Assembly: GCF_014212015.1 (NCBI RefSeq)
Contig: NZ_JACJVN010000028.1
Span: 104,704 to 168,703, forward strand
DNA: 64,000 bases
Reading direction: 5' to 3'
Origin: Cohnella lubricantis
GTDB taxonomy: Bacteria > Bacillota > Bacilli > Paenibacillales > Paenibacillaceae
The notes beneath the pieces were generated by a model that did not search any database, was not told the DNA's origin, and was given only the letters and a program-made list of their open reading frames with translations. A program made the translations under genes and the position numbers. Positions within the stretch are counted from its first letter, which is position 1. Each line of letters begins with the position of its first letter. Below, in pieces: positions 56,311 to 64,000 of the stretch.

Positions 56311-57442
56311 ATTGCAGCTCTCCTCTCAGCGCTTGCGCCAACTGGGCCTGACGCGGACGTTCCAGGTTGTTCTTCTTATGCTCGCGGATCATCTCCAGGA
56401 ACCGGTCGAATAGATAGCTGTTATCGAAAGGCCCTGGCGCCGCCTCGGGATGGTATTGCACCGTGAAGGCAGGGTATTTCTTGTGCTTCAGGCCTTCGAT
56501 CGTCTTGTCGTTGTTGTTGATGTGCGTCACTTCAAGCTCCGTGCCGCGCACAGAGTCTTCCTTGACTGTGTAGCCATGGTTCTGCGAAGTGATGTAACAG
56601 CGGCCGGATTCGAGTTCCTTGACCGGATGGTTGCCGCCGCGATGGCCGAACTTCAGCTTCTCGGTATCCGCGCCGCAGGCAAGAGCGAACAGCTGGTGTC
56701 CGAGGCAGATGCCGAAGATCGGGTATTCGCCGAGCAATTGGCGGATCGTCTCCACCGCATGCGGCACGTCCTTCGGGTCGCCGGGGCCGTTGGACAGCTG
56801 GATGCCGTCCGGATGCAAGCGGCGAATCTCTTCGGCCGTCGTATCTTGCGGCACGACGACGACGTCGCAGCCGCGCTCCGTCAGCTCGCGCAGAATGCCG
56901 CTCTTCGCGCCGTAGTCGATCAGAACGACGCGCTCGCCGTTGCCTGGGCTGGAGAACAGCTGCTTCGTCGAGGTGCGAGCCACTTGATCGCGCAGCAGCG
57001 GCGTCACGGACATCCGCTCCCGCAGCTCCTCGATACGCTCATTGCCGGTCGTCAGAATGCCCTTCATCGTGCCATGCTGGCGCAGAATGCGGGTCAGCAT
57101 CCGGGTGTCGATCTCGCTGATGCCGACAATGCCGTATTCCTTCAGCAGATGGCCAAGCGTATACTGCGCGCGCCAGTTGCTCGGAATGTCTTCATGCCGG
57201 CGCACGACGAAGCCGTGAATGTAGGGGCGAACCGATTCGAAGTCGTCCCGGTTAATGCCGTAGTTCCCGATCATCGGGAACGTCATGGTGACGATCTGGC
57301 CGCAATAGGAAGGATCGGACAGTACCTCCTGGTAGCCGGTAATCCCGGTATTGAACACGACCTCGCCGATCGACGCGCCATCGGCGCCGATGCTCTGGCC
57401 CGTGAACAGCGTCCCGTCCTCCAACAACAATCTCGCTTGCAT
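56297..57442 (-). CDS. carA: carbamoyl-phosphate synthase, small (glutaminase) subunit
   Basis: 381 residues; N-terminal domain ([20 protein letters not shown]) and class I glutamine amidotransferase domain with nucleophile in [15 protein letters not shown] and the His/Glu pair in [13 protein letters not shown]. Supplies ammonia to CarB, whose start it overlaps by 14 bp. Follows pyrC by 73 bp. Confidence 0.97.
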   Translation of the reverse strand: MQARLLLEDGTLFTGQSIGADGASIGEVVFNTGITGYQEVLSDPSYCGQIVTMTFPMIGNYGINRDDFESVRPYIHGFVVRRHEDIPSNWRAQYTLGHLLKEYGIVGISEIDTRMLTRILRQHGTMKGILTTGNERIEELRERMSVTPLLRDQVARTSTKQLFSSPGNGERVVLIDYGAKSGILRELTERGCDVVVVPQDTTAEEIRRLHPDGIQLSNGPGDPKDVPHAVETIRQLLGEYPIFGICLGHQLFALACGADTEKLKFGHRGGNHPVKELESGRCYITSQNHGYTVKEDSVRGTELEVTHINNNDKTIEGLKHKKYPAFTVQYHPEAAPGPFDNSYLFDRFLEMIREHKKNNLERPRQAQLAQALRGELQYAQK

Positions 57443-57515
57443 CCCGATTCCCCCTATAGTTGTACTCGCGGCGCTATGCGCGACCCGGCATCCGGCGCCC
57501 GCGTGAATGGTTTGA

Positions 57516-58817
57516 TTACTGAATGCCGCTTGCTTCCGTCCAGACGACCTTGCCGCTTACCATCGTAAGCGCCGGCCAGCCGTACAGCTTCCATCCGGCG
57601 AACGGCGTGTTGCGGCCTTGGCTTAAGAACGTCTCGGGATTCACTTCCCGTTCGTTCTCGAGATCGATCAGCACCAGATCCGCCGGCGCTCCCGGCTTCA
57701 GCGTGCCAGACGCCAGGCCGAACACGCGGGCTGGATCTTTGGTCATCCGGGACAGCAGGAAGTTCAGCGTCCAGCGCCCGGTCTTGACGAACTTCGTGTA
57801 GAGCAGCGGGAACGCCGTCTCGAAGCCGACGATGCCGAACGGCGCGCGTTCCATGCCGCGGGCCTTCTCCTCGGCGCTGTGCGGCGCGTGGTCGGTGACG
57901 ATGATGTCGATCGTCCCTTCCTCGAGCGCCTGGATGCACGCCTCGACGTCGCGCGGCGTTCGAAGCGGCGGGTTCATCTTCCAATTGGCGTCCATCGAAT
58001 CCGGAATGTCCTCGTCGGACAGCACCAGATGGTGCGGACACACTTCCGCGGTGACGTTCACACCGACCGACTTGCCGAGCTTGATGAGGCGAACCGACTG
58101 CTCGGTGCTGACGTGGCAAACGTGGTAGTGCACGCCCGTCGCTTCCGCGAGCAGAATATCGCGGCCGACGTGGATCGCTTCCGACTCGTTCGGGATGCCC
58201 TTCAGCCCATGCTTGCGGGCGAAGGCTCCTTCGGAGACCGACGCTCCCTCAACCAGCGTGTTATCCTCGCAATGCGCGATAACCGGCATCTCCATCGACT
58301 TCGCGAGCGCCATCGCGTCCTTCATCATCTGCGCGCTCTGCACGCCGACGCCGTCGTCCGTGAAGCCAACCGCTCCGGCTTCCTTCAGCGCCGCGAAGTC
58401 GGTCAACTCTCGCCCGAGCTCGTTCTTCGTGATGGCCGCGTACGGGAGCACCCGAACGACGCCTTCGCTAGCGGCTTTGTCCAGCACATACTGTACCGTC
58501 TCCGGCGTATCCGTAACCGGGCGCGTGTTCGGCATGCAGGCAATCGTCGTGAAGCCGCCTTTGGCAGCCGAGCGCGTACCCGAAGCGATCGTCTCCTTAT
58601 ACTCGAAGCCCGGCTCTCTTAAGTGCACATGCATATCAATGAAGCCCGGCGAGAGCAGCTTGCCCGAGGCATCAATCACCTCGCAGCCGGCCGTATCCGG
58701 CTCTGCGGAGCCGTCCGCCCATTCCGAGATGTTGCCGTCCTGCACTTTGACGTGTTTCGTTAGCAGTTCCCCATTCTCATCGTCAACGACCCGCGCGTTC
58801 AGAATCCATATCGCCAA
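57516..58817 (-). CDS. pyrC: dihydroorotase (type I)
   Basis: Zn-dependent amidohydrolase, 433 residues: HVHLREPGFEYKETIASG (metal ligands), AITKNELG with YAAITK-type lysine region, HCEDNTLVEG, ICHVSTEQSVRLI-type strand (HVCHVSTEQS), VTAEVCPHHLVLSD, and DHAPHSAEEKARG. TTG 58817 start has GGAGGAG 6 nt upstream. It is the first enzyme gene after pyrR; pyrB, which normally sits between them and forms a complex with this type of dihydroorotase in some bacteria, is missing. Confidence 0.96.
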   Translation of the reverse strand: MAIWILNARVVDDENGELLTKHVKVQDGNISEWADGSAEPDTAGCEVIDASGKLLSPGFIDMHVHLREPGFEYKETIASGTRSAAKGGFTTIACMPNTRPVTDTPETVQYVLDKAASEGVVRVLPYAAITKNELGRELTDFAALKEAGAVGFTDDGVGVQSAQMMKDAMALAKSMEMPVIAHCEDNTLVEGASVSEGAFARKHGLKGIPNESEAIHVGRDILLAEATGVHYHVCHVSTEQSVRLIKLGKSVGVNVTAEVCPHHLVLSDEDIPDSMDANWKMNPPLRTPRDVEACIQALEEGTIDIIVTDHAPHSAEEKARGMERAPFGIVGFETAFPLLYTKFVKTGRWTLNFLLSRMTKDPARVFGLASGTLKPGAPADLVLIDLENEREVNPETFLSQGRNTPFAGWKLYGWPALTMVSGKVVWTEASGIQ

Positions 58818-58946
58818 TTATTTCTCCTCCTCTGCCGTTTGAGCAAGCTGTTCGCCGCGGATGAGGTGAGGTGTATCTTTATTCACCTTATTGTATATCC
58901 GAAGCGTTGATTTGTCACTATCGCGCAACAAATATTCATTTTGCAT
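58818..58946 (-). CDS. doubtful 42-residue open frame between pyrR and pyrC
   Basis: An ATG-started frame of 42 codons (N-terminus MQNEYLLRDSDKSTLR, C-terminus RGEQLAQTAEEEK) fills the pyrR-pyrC gap and ends directly at the pyrC TTG, with its stop next to the pyrC ribosome site. There is no Shine-Dalgarno sequence before the ATG, and no similarity to PyrB is recognised. It occupies the place of pyrB. It may be chance, a leader peptide or a degraded remnant. Confidence 0.2.
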   Translation of the reverse strand: MQNEYLLRDSDKSTLRIYNKVNKDTPHLIRGEQLAQTAEEEK

Positions 58947-58986
58947 GAATAAAAATCCATGTTATCCGAAATAGCCTACGCTTTGC

Positions 58987-59640
<654 letters not shown>

Positions 59641-59674
59641 CTAGTGTATGCATGATATGCTGCGCCACCTTGCC

Positions 59675-59688
59675 AGCCTCACGGGACT
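59675..59688 (-). promoter_or_regulatory. PyrR RNA-binding site (anti-antiterminator)
   Basis: Minus strand AGTCCCGTGAGGCT, a perfect match to the PyrR loop consensus ARUCCNGNGAGGYU, lying 5' of the attenuator. UMP/UTP-bound PyrR would stabilise this loop and let the terminator form. Together with the promoter at 59719 and the terminator at 59536 it fills the 348-bp gap 59533-59880. Confidence 0.9.
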
Positions 59689-59718
59689 GAGTTAAAGGTA
59701 ACCGTCTAAGTCTATGGA

Positions 59719-59747
59719 ATTATCGCATTTCCAATCCCTGATGTCAA
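59719..59747 (-). promoter_or_regulatory. sigma-A promoter of the pyr operon
   Basis: Minus strand TTGACA (59742-59747), exactly 17 bp, GATAAT (59719-59724), just upstream of the PyrR leader. Confidence 0.85.
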
Positions 59748-59837
59748 GGCGATAAAGCGCCATTTTCCCGATGCCATAATTGCTCAATTACTCCCGGCGT
59801 CAAAGCGTTCTCCGGATCTTGTCCTGAGCTGAAGGGA

Positions 59838-59876
59838 TAAACAAAACGACGCAAGGGATCTCTCCCCTGCGTCTCG
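59838..59876 (-). terminator. terminator of dapL
   Basis: Minus strand GACGCAGGGG-loop-CCCTTGCGTC followed by GTTTTGTTT, directly after the dapL stop and before the pyr promoter. Confidence 0.8.
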
Positions 59877-59880
59877 CCAA

Positions 59881-61143
59881 TTAGAATTCGAATTCAACGT
59901 CGGACAAGCGGCGCTTGATCTCGCTGATAACGCGAAGCTCATCCGCCTCGCCGTTCGCAATGAACGTCACCGAGAAGCGCACGAAGCGGCCGGCGTCGTC
60001 CCAAGGTACGGTGGAGATCAACTTCTCGCGGATCAGGAACTGCGAGAACGCCTCGCCGGACTCGAAGCGCTGTCCGCCCTTGATGCCCTTCGGCGCTTCG
60101 ACGTACAGGAAGAACGAGCCCTTCGGCTTCTCGGCTCGGAAGCCGAGTTCGTTCAGCGCGCCGACGAGCAAGTCGTGGCGGCGGGAATACTTCGCGGCGA
60201 TCTCCTCCGTGATCTGCGGGTTGGCCAAGCCATATGCGGCTGCCTTCTGAATAGCGATGAATTGGCCGGAATCGCTATTGTCCTTCACGTCGCCGAACGC
60301 CTTGACGATCAGCGGGTTGCCGGCGATGAAGCCGATCCGCCAGCCAGTCATGTTGTAGGACTTGGACAGGGAGTGAAGCTCCACGCCGACATCCTTCGCG
60401 CCAGGCACGGACAGGAAGCTGAGCGGCTTCACGCCGTCGAACGTCAGCGCCGCATAAGGAGCGTCGTGCGCGATGACTACGTTATACTTCTTCGCCCAAG
60501 CGACTACTTCCATGAAGAACTCCTTCGTCGCAGCTGCGCCGGTCGGGTTGTTCGGGTAGTTCAGATAGAACAGCTTCGCGCGGCGCGCAATGTCTTCCGG
60601 AATCGCGTTCAAGTCCGGCAGGAAGTTGTTCTCCTTCGTCAATTGGACGTTGTACACTTCGCCGCCCATATATTTCGTGTGGGTGCCCATAACCGGATAG
60701 CCGGGCACCGTCATGATCGTCACGTCGCCCGGATTGATGAATACGCCAGGCAGCATGGCAAGCGCCGGCTTCGAACCGATCGTGTGCAGCACTTCCGTCA
60801 CCGGATCGATGCCGTCGACGGAGAACACTTCCTTCAAGTATTTAGCCGCGGCAGCCTTAAATTCCGGAATGCCGTTATCGGCATAGCCGCGGTTCTCCGG
60901 CTTAGCCGCTTCTTCAGCCAGTTTGGCGACGATGCCTGCATCCGCCATCTCGTCCGGCTCGCCCACGCCCATATCGATCAATTCGACGTCTGGATGAGCT
61001 GCTTTAGCCGCCGCTTTGGCACGTTTTATTTTCTCAAACTTATAGATGTTCGTATCTTTGCCGTAGTTCGCGCCGCCGATGCGGTCGGCGAATTGCTGCT
61101 GAATGAATGTCTCCTGGTACTGTTCCACGCTCACTGCCAACAA
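59881..61143 (-). CDS. dapL: LL-diaminopimelate aminotransferase
   Basis: PLP fold-type I enzyme converting tetrahydrodipicolinate directly to LL-DAP for lysine and peptidoglycan. About 417-420 residues. DapL-type features: FADRIGGANYGKDTNIYKFE with the tyrosine/gly N-terminal clasp, LIDMGVGEPDE, YLNYPNNPTGAAATKEF, the PLP lysine in HSLSKSYNMTGWRIGFIAG, and FSVTF near the end. Start is one of several close codons: GTG 61134 is best placed after GAGGAG; TTG 61143 and 61140 are nearer to it. Alternative N-succinyl or N-acetyl DAP genes are not seen here. The 204-bp gap upstream (61144-61347) shows nothing supported beyond a short hairpin. Confidence 0.88.
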   Translation of the reverse strand: MLAVSVEQYQETFIQQQFADRIGGANYGKDTNIYKFEKIKRAKAAAKAAHPDVELIDMGVGEPDEMADAGIVAKLAEEAAKPENRGYADNGIPEFKAAAAKYLKEVFSVDGIDPVTEVLHTIGSKPALAMLPGVFINPGDVTIMTVPGYPVMGTHTKYMGGEVYNVQLTKENNFLPDLNAIPEDIARRAKLFYLNYPNNPTGAAATKEFFMEVVAWAKKYNVVIAHDAPYAALTFDGVKPLSFLSVPGAKDVGVELHSLSKSYNMTGWRIGFIAGNPLIVKAFGDVKDNSDSGQFIAIQKAAAYGLANPQITEEIAAKYSRRHDLLVGALNELGFRAEKPKGSFFLYVEAPKGIKGGQRFESGEAFSQFLIREKLISTVPWDDAGRFVRFSVTFIANGEADELRVISEIKRRLSDVEFEF

Positions 61144-61347
61144 CTCCTCGTATGAAAATAATAATATGACCTTAGCTCAACACGCCCGCTCGATTTGCAC
61201 GATATCGCCAAAGCTCGAACGAGCTCACACTCCCTAATATGCCTGATCCGGCGCGCCATTCACCATGGATTATTCCGCTGAACATTTGCAGGGTTTCGCC
61301 ACTATCTCCATCTCCACGGCAGCGCCGGCAGCTTGTCATAAGGAGCT

Positions 61348-62340
61348 TCAACGCGAACGCAAGATGTGAAGCGCGTCCTCCATGTCCTGCGGAAGCGATG
61401 CGTTGAACTCCAGCGCCTCGCCGGTACGCGGATGGACGAACCCGAGCACGCCGGCGTGCAGCGCTTGTCCAACCATACCGAGCGTGCGCCCGCTGCGGCC
61501 GCCGTACATCGGATCGCCGACGATCGGATGCCCGATATACTTCAGGTGCACGCGAATCTGGTGCGTCCTGCCGGTCTCGAGGCGCAGCTCGACGACCGTG
61601 TAGTCCTCGAACCGCTCGATGACCGTGAAGTGCGTCACCGCATGCTTCGAGTTCCGGTCGGTGACGGCGAACATCTTGCGATCATCTTTGGCTCGCCCGA
61701 TTGGCGCGTCGATTGTTCCCTTGTCATGCGGCACCTTGCCATAGACAAGCGCGGTGTAGCGGCGCACGACAGTGTGCGCCTTCAACTGCCCGGCCAGCGA
61801 CGCGTGGGCGAGATCGTTCTTGGCCGCCATCAGCAGGCCGGACGTGTCCTTATCGATGCGATGGACAATGCCGGGACGCATCATGCCGTTAATGCCGGAC
61901 AAGTCCTTGCAATGATACAGCAGTGCGTTGACGACCGTTCCGCTCGAATGGCCGACCGCCGGATGAACAACCATGCCTCGCGGCTTGTTGATGACGATGA
62001 CGTCGGAATCCTCGTAGACGACGTTAAGCGGAATGTCCTCCGGCTGCGCCTCAATCGGCTCCGGCTCGGCGAACCGCACGACGATCTCGTCGCCGGCGGC
62101 TACCTTGGCGTTCGGCTTGACTGGAGCTCCGCCGACAGTCACCGCTCCTTGGCGGATCCAATCCTGCACTTGCGAGCGGGACACCGTCTCGTCCGCCAGC
62201 GCTTCGGTGACATGCTTGTCTATTCTCTCGCCGGAGCGATCGTCGCCGACCGTCCAGGCCATTACATTGTCGCCGGCGTCGTCTTCGATTGCCTCCCCGT
62301 TAGGATACGGGAGTATGTTCTTCTTCGGATTGCTCTCCAT
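61348..62340 (-). CDS. RluD-type 23S rRNA pseudouridine synthase
   Basis: 330 residues: an extended 25-residue N-terminus, an S4 RNA-binding domain (ERIDKHVTEALADETVSRSQ...VTVGGAPVKPNAKVAAGDEI) and the RluA/RluD catalytic domain with the Asp nucleophile in HRIDKDTSGLLMAAK, plus LETGRTHQIRVHL. Its start overlaps the lspA 3' end by 41 bp; ATG at about 62262 (MAWTVGDD) is a non-overlapping alternative. lspA-rluD order is standard in Bacillales (ylyB), supporting cotranscription and, in Bacillus, a pyr operon downstream of it. Confidence 0.92.
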   Translation of the reverse strand: MESNPKKNILPYPNGEAIEDDAGDNVMAWTVGDDRSGERIDKHVTEALADETVSRSQVQDWIRQGAVTVGGAPVKPNAKVAAGDEIVVRFAEPEPIEAQPEDIPLNVVYEDSDVIVINKPRGMVVHPAVGHSSGTVVNALLYHCKDLSGINGMMRPGIVHRIDKDTSGLLMAAKNDLAHASLAGQLKAHTVVRRYTALVYGKVPHDKGTIDAPIGRAKDDRKMFAVTDRNSKHAVTHFTVIERFEDYTVVELRLETGRTHQIRVHLKYIGHPIVGDPMYGGRSGRTLGMVGQALHAGVLGFVHPRTGEALEFNASLPQDMEDALHILRSR

Positions 62341-62836
62341 GTTCGTGGCTACCTTTCTTCTCCTTGCTTGACGTCAGAATCGAATCCAAGATGATCAGCC
62401 CGACGCCGATACAGATCGCGCAGTCGGCGATGTTGAATATCGGATAAATGTACGATCCGAACGTAAACTGCAGGAAGTCGACGACTTCGCCGTAGACCGC
62501 CCGGTCCAGGAAATTGCCCAGCGCCCCGCCCAGCACGAGCGACAGCGCGAACATGAGCAGCATCTTCCCTTTGGGATGGGTACGGTTCATATACCAAATA
62601 ATGGCTGCGGCGACAACGATGGTGATTAGAATGAACAGCACGCGCTGATCCTGCAGCATGCTCCAGGCAGCTCCGCGGTTGCGAATGGATGTAATCACGA
62701 AGAAATTGCCAATCACTTTGATCTGCTCGTACAGGTCGACCGAGTTCTTGATCCACATCTTGGTGAAATAATCGATCGCGAACACGACGATTGCTGTCAA
62801 ATAATAAATCCAAATGCCAGGTTGTCTTCGTTGCAT
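62300..62836 (-). CDS. lspA: lipoprotein signal peptidase
   Basis: Aspartyl membrane protease that removes signal peptides from lipidated prolipoproteins, of which several are encoded in this window. 178 residues with four TM helices; catalytic aspartates in GGALGNFLDRAVYGEVVDF and FNIADCAICIG. ATG 62836 is chosen (AAAGGCGG 10 nt upstream; an earlier TTG only adds a short tail). The C-terminal tail is unusually long and charged (SSKEKKGSHEHGEQSEEEH) and overlaps the next gene. Confidence 0.94.
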   Translation of the reverse strand: MQRRQPGIWIYYLTAIVVFAIDYFTKMWIKNSVDLYEQIKVIGNFFVITSIRNRGAAWSMLQDQRVLFILITIVVAAAIIWYMNRTHPKGKMLLMFALSLVLGGALGNFLDRAVYGEVVDFLQFTFGSYIYPIFNIADCAICIGVGLIILDSILTSSKEKKGSHEHGEQSEEEHTPVS

Positions 62837-62986
62837 ATGACACGGTCCGCCTTTCAAACGGTTAATTCCTGCCTGATGATTTTACCATATCGGCGATCGG
62901 GACGTCCACGCGCCCCCGCCATTAATACTTTCCGCTTCCCTAACGGAAACTACCCATAGCCCAACTTAGTTAAAGGAGTGAACGCG

Positions 62987-63724
62987 ATGACCCTTCCGCT
63001 GACGGAAGAACGCCTGCAGGCGCTGCGCAACCGGCTGCTCGAAGACAAGACAGACATCGAAAGCCGAAAGCGTCAGAACGGGCATTTCGGCCTTACGAAT
63101 TCGTTCCGGGAGTCGACAGGCGAGCTGTCCTCTAACGACAATCACCCCGCCGACGGCGGAACGGAGATGTTCGAGAGGGGCAAGGACATCGCGCTTGAAG
63201 AGAATGAAACGTTCCGGCTGGCGCGCATTAACGCCGCCCTCGAACGCATGGATAAGGGCACGTACGGCCTGTGCGACACTTGCGGCAAGCCGATTCCTGT
63301 TGAGCGGCTCGAAGCGCTGCCGGAAGCCACCCGCTGCATGGAACATACTCCCAGACAGCAGGAGAAGGAAGGCTTCCCCGTCGAGGAATCGTTCCTGCAC
63401 CCGCCGTTCGGCCGCACGAGCATGGACGAGCATGAAGGCCAGAACGGCTTCGACGGCGAAGACGCCTGGCAGATCGTCGAGTCCTGGGGCACCTCCAACA
63501 GCCCGGCAATGGCCGAAGGCAACGATATGGACGATTACGGGCACATGGAGATCGAAGCCGATGAGAACGACAGTTATGTGGAGCCGCTCGAGAGCTTTCT
63601 CGCCACCGACATCACGGGCCACGACGTCAGCATCGTGCGCAACCGGGCATACCGGCAGTACTTGGAAAATCACGAAGGCGACCCGCTGCTGGAGCCGGAC
63701 GAGACCGCGGACGACTGGAGTTAA
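62987..63724 (+). CDS. yteA: YteA-like DksA/TraR-type zinc-finger protein
   Basis: 245 residues from ATG 62987 (AAAGGAG upstream). N-terminal helical hairpin with TEERLQALRNRLLEDKTDIE, then the family zinc finger CDTCGKPIPVERLEALPEAT with a later Cys-x2-His, and a long acidic C-terminal part. DksA relatives bind the RNA polymerase secondary channel, but YteA's function is not established; it is typical of spore formers. It is divergent from lspA, as in Bacillus (yteA-lspA neighbours), which supports the assignment. A GC-rich hairpin without T-tract follows near 63740. Confidence 0.88.
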   Translation: MTLPLTEERLQALRNRLLEDKTDIESRKRQNGHFGLTNSFRESTGELSSNDNHPADGGTEMFERGKDIALEENETFRLARINAALERMDKGTYGLCDTCGKPIPVERLEALPEATRCMEHTPRQQEKEGFPVEESFLHPPFGRTSMDEHEGQNGFDGEDAWQIVESWGTSNSPAMAEGNDMDDYGHMEIEADENDSYVEPLESFLATDITGHDVSIVRNRAYRQYLENHEGDPLLEPDETADDWS

Positions 63725-63767
63725 GGAGTTGATGGATAGCGGCCGCCTTGCCAGGGCGGCGATCGGC

Positions 63768-64000
63768 TCAGTACGTCTTCATCTCCAGCTGGCGCTGCAC
63801 GATCCGGACGATGTCGGCGACATAGTCGCCGACGATCGGCAGATTAAGCGCGCCAAGCTGCTGCAGCAGCCAGACGATCGTCGCAGCGAAGAAAGTAAAG
63901 CCGAAAGCGATGCCAATGCCCCGCAGCAAGCCGGAGATAAAGTTGCGCCAGATGAGGCTCCAAGGATGCCTCATCAGGTTGACGTATTCTTTGAGCTCTG
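63768..64000 (-). CDS. DUF5665-like membrane protein (partial, runs off the right edge)
   Basis: The frame is open to the window end, so the true start lies beyond position 64000. Visible C-terminal ~77 residues: ELKEYVNLMRHPWSLIWRNF, then one or two TM segments (SGLLRGIGIAFGFTFFAATI, continuing VWLLQQL), LNLPIVGDYVADIV and a basic end. The arrangement resembles DUF5665 proteins of Paenibacillaceae and clostridia, of unknown function. An ATG at 63974 exists, but the in-frame upstream residues continue the helix, so it is probably internal. Confidence 0.65.
   Translation of the reverse strand, partial: ELKEYVNLMRHPWSLIWRNFISGLLRGIGIAFGFTFFAATIVWLLQQLGALNLPIVGDYVADIVRIVQRQLEMKTY

Noticed and set aside
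58818-58946. The 42-codon frame before pyrC as a pyrB remnant
   Set aside because: No stretch resembles the N- or C-terminus of aspartate carbamoyltransferase; kept only as a doubtful frame.
63240-63340. Loss of the fourth zinc ligand in the YteA-like protein (Cys-x2-His instead of Cys-x2-Cys)
   Set aside because: To my recollection, Bacillus YteA-type proteins show a similar C-x2-H ending, so this looks like normal family variation.

Overview
The window reads as chromosomal DNA of a GC-rich, spore-former-type member of Bacillota, most like Paenibacillaceae (Paenibacillus or Cohnella). The evidence is a combination of Bacillus-type genes (acsA-acuA-acuC, ccpA next to ytxJ, PyrR-attenuated pyr genes, speA, dat, ytzI-, yycC- and yteA-like genes), SLH-domain exoproteins, strong GGAGG ribosome sites with frequent GTG/TTG starts, and features unusual for Bacillus itself (GlnRS, LL-DAP aminotransferase, GH52 xylosidase). 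No rRNA, prophage, integrase, transposase or CRISPR array is seen.

Layout. 0-4 kb: acetyl-CoA synthetase with its acetyltransferase (AcuA) and deacetylase (AcuC), divergent around a perfect match to the CcpA cre consensus. 4-7.3 kb: GH52 beta-xylosidase and a divergent AraC regulator. 7.4-10.6 kb: mtnN, ccpA, ytxJ, a YgiT-type zinc protein, VanZ. 10.7-14.6 kb: PTS enzyme I translationally coupled to a GlcNAc/glucose-type EIICBA, preceded by a 51-bp-period repeat array. 14.7-21.3 kb: CoA-binding protein, an atypical EPSP synthase, rhodanese, shikimate kinase, 6-phosphogluconate dehydrogenase, a truncated LOG gene, an unknown protein, YktB. 21.3-26.3 kb: a second repeat block, a SwrC-like RND pump, an MFS pump. 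26.5-37.4 kb: arginine decarboxylase, many small or secreted proteins, two identical tRNA-Val genes, an SLH protein, a uracil-DNA glycosylase/radical-SAM pair, D-amino acid aminotransferase, a tRNA fMet-Ile-Leu operon.

37.5-46.2 kb is the most unusual locus: a six-gene minus-strand operon encoding an ABC ATPase, a lipoprotein membrane-fusion adaptor, a 941-residue FtsX-type permease, a second ATPase fused to an AbrB-like domain, and two paralogous solute-binding lipoproteins. It looks like a MacB/Lol-type exporter or mechanotransmitter joined to importer-type receptors and is the best candidate here for an undescribed system.

46.4-51.4 kb: GlnRS, a lipoprotein NagZ and an SLH-GH18 glycosidase (cell-wall metabolism). 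51.5-59.8 kb: a pyrimidine operon pyrR-pyrC-carA-carB-pyrF-pyrE with a complete PyrR attenuator but without pyrB, pyrK and pyrD. 59.9-64 kb: dapL, an RluD-type pseudouridine synthase, lspA, yteA and a partial DUF5665-like gene running off the right edge.

Long open frames opposite the major genes are treated as high-GC shadows.
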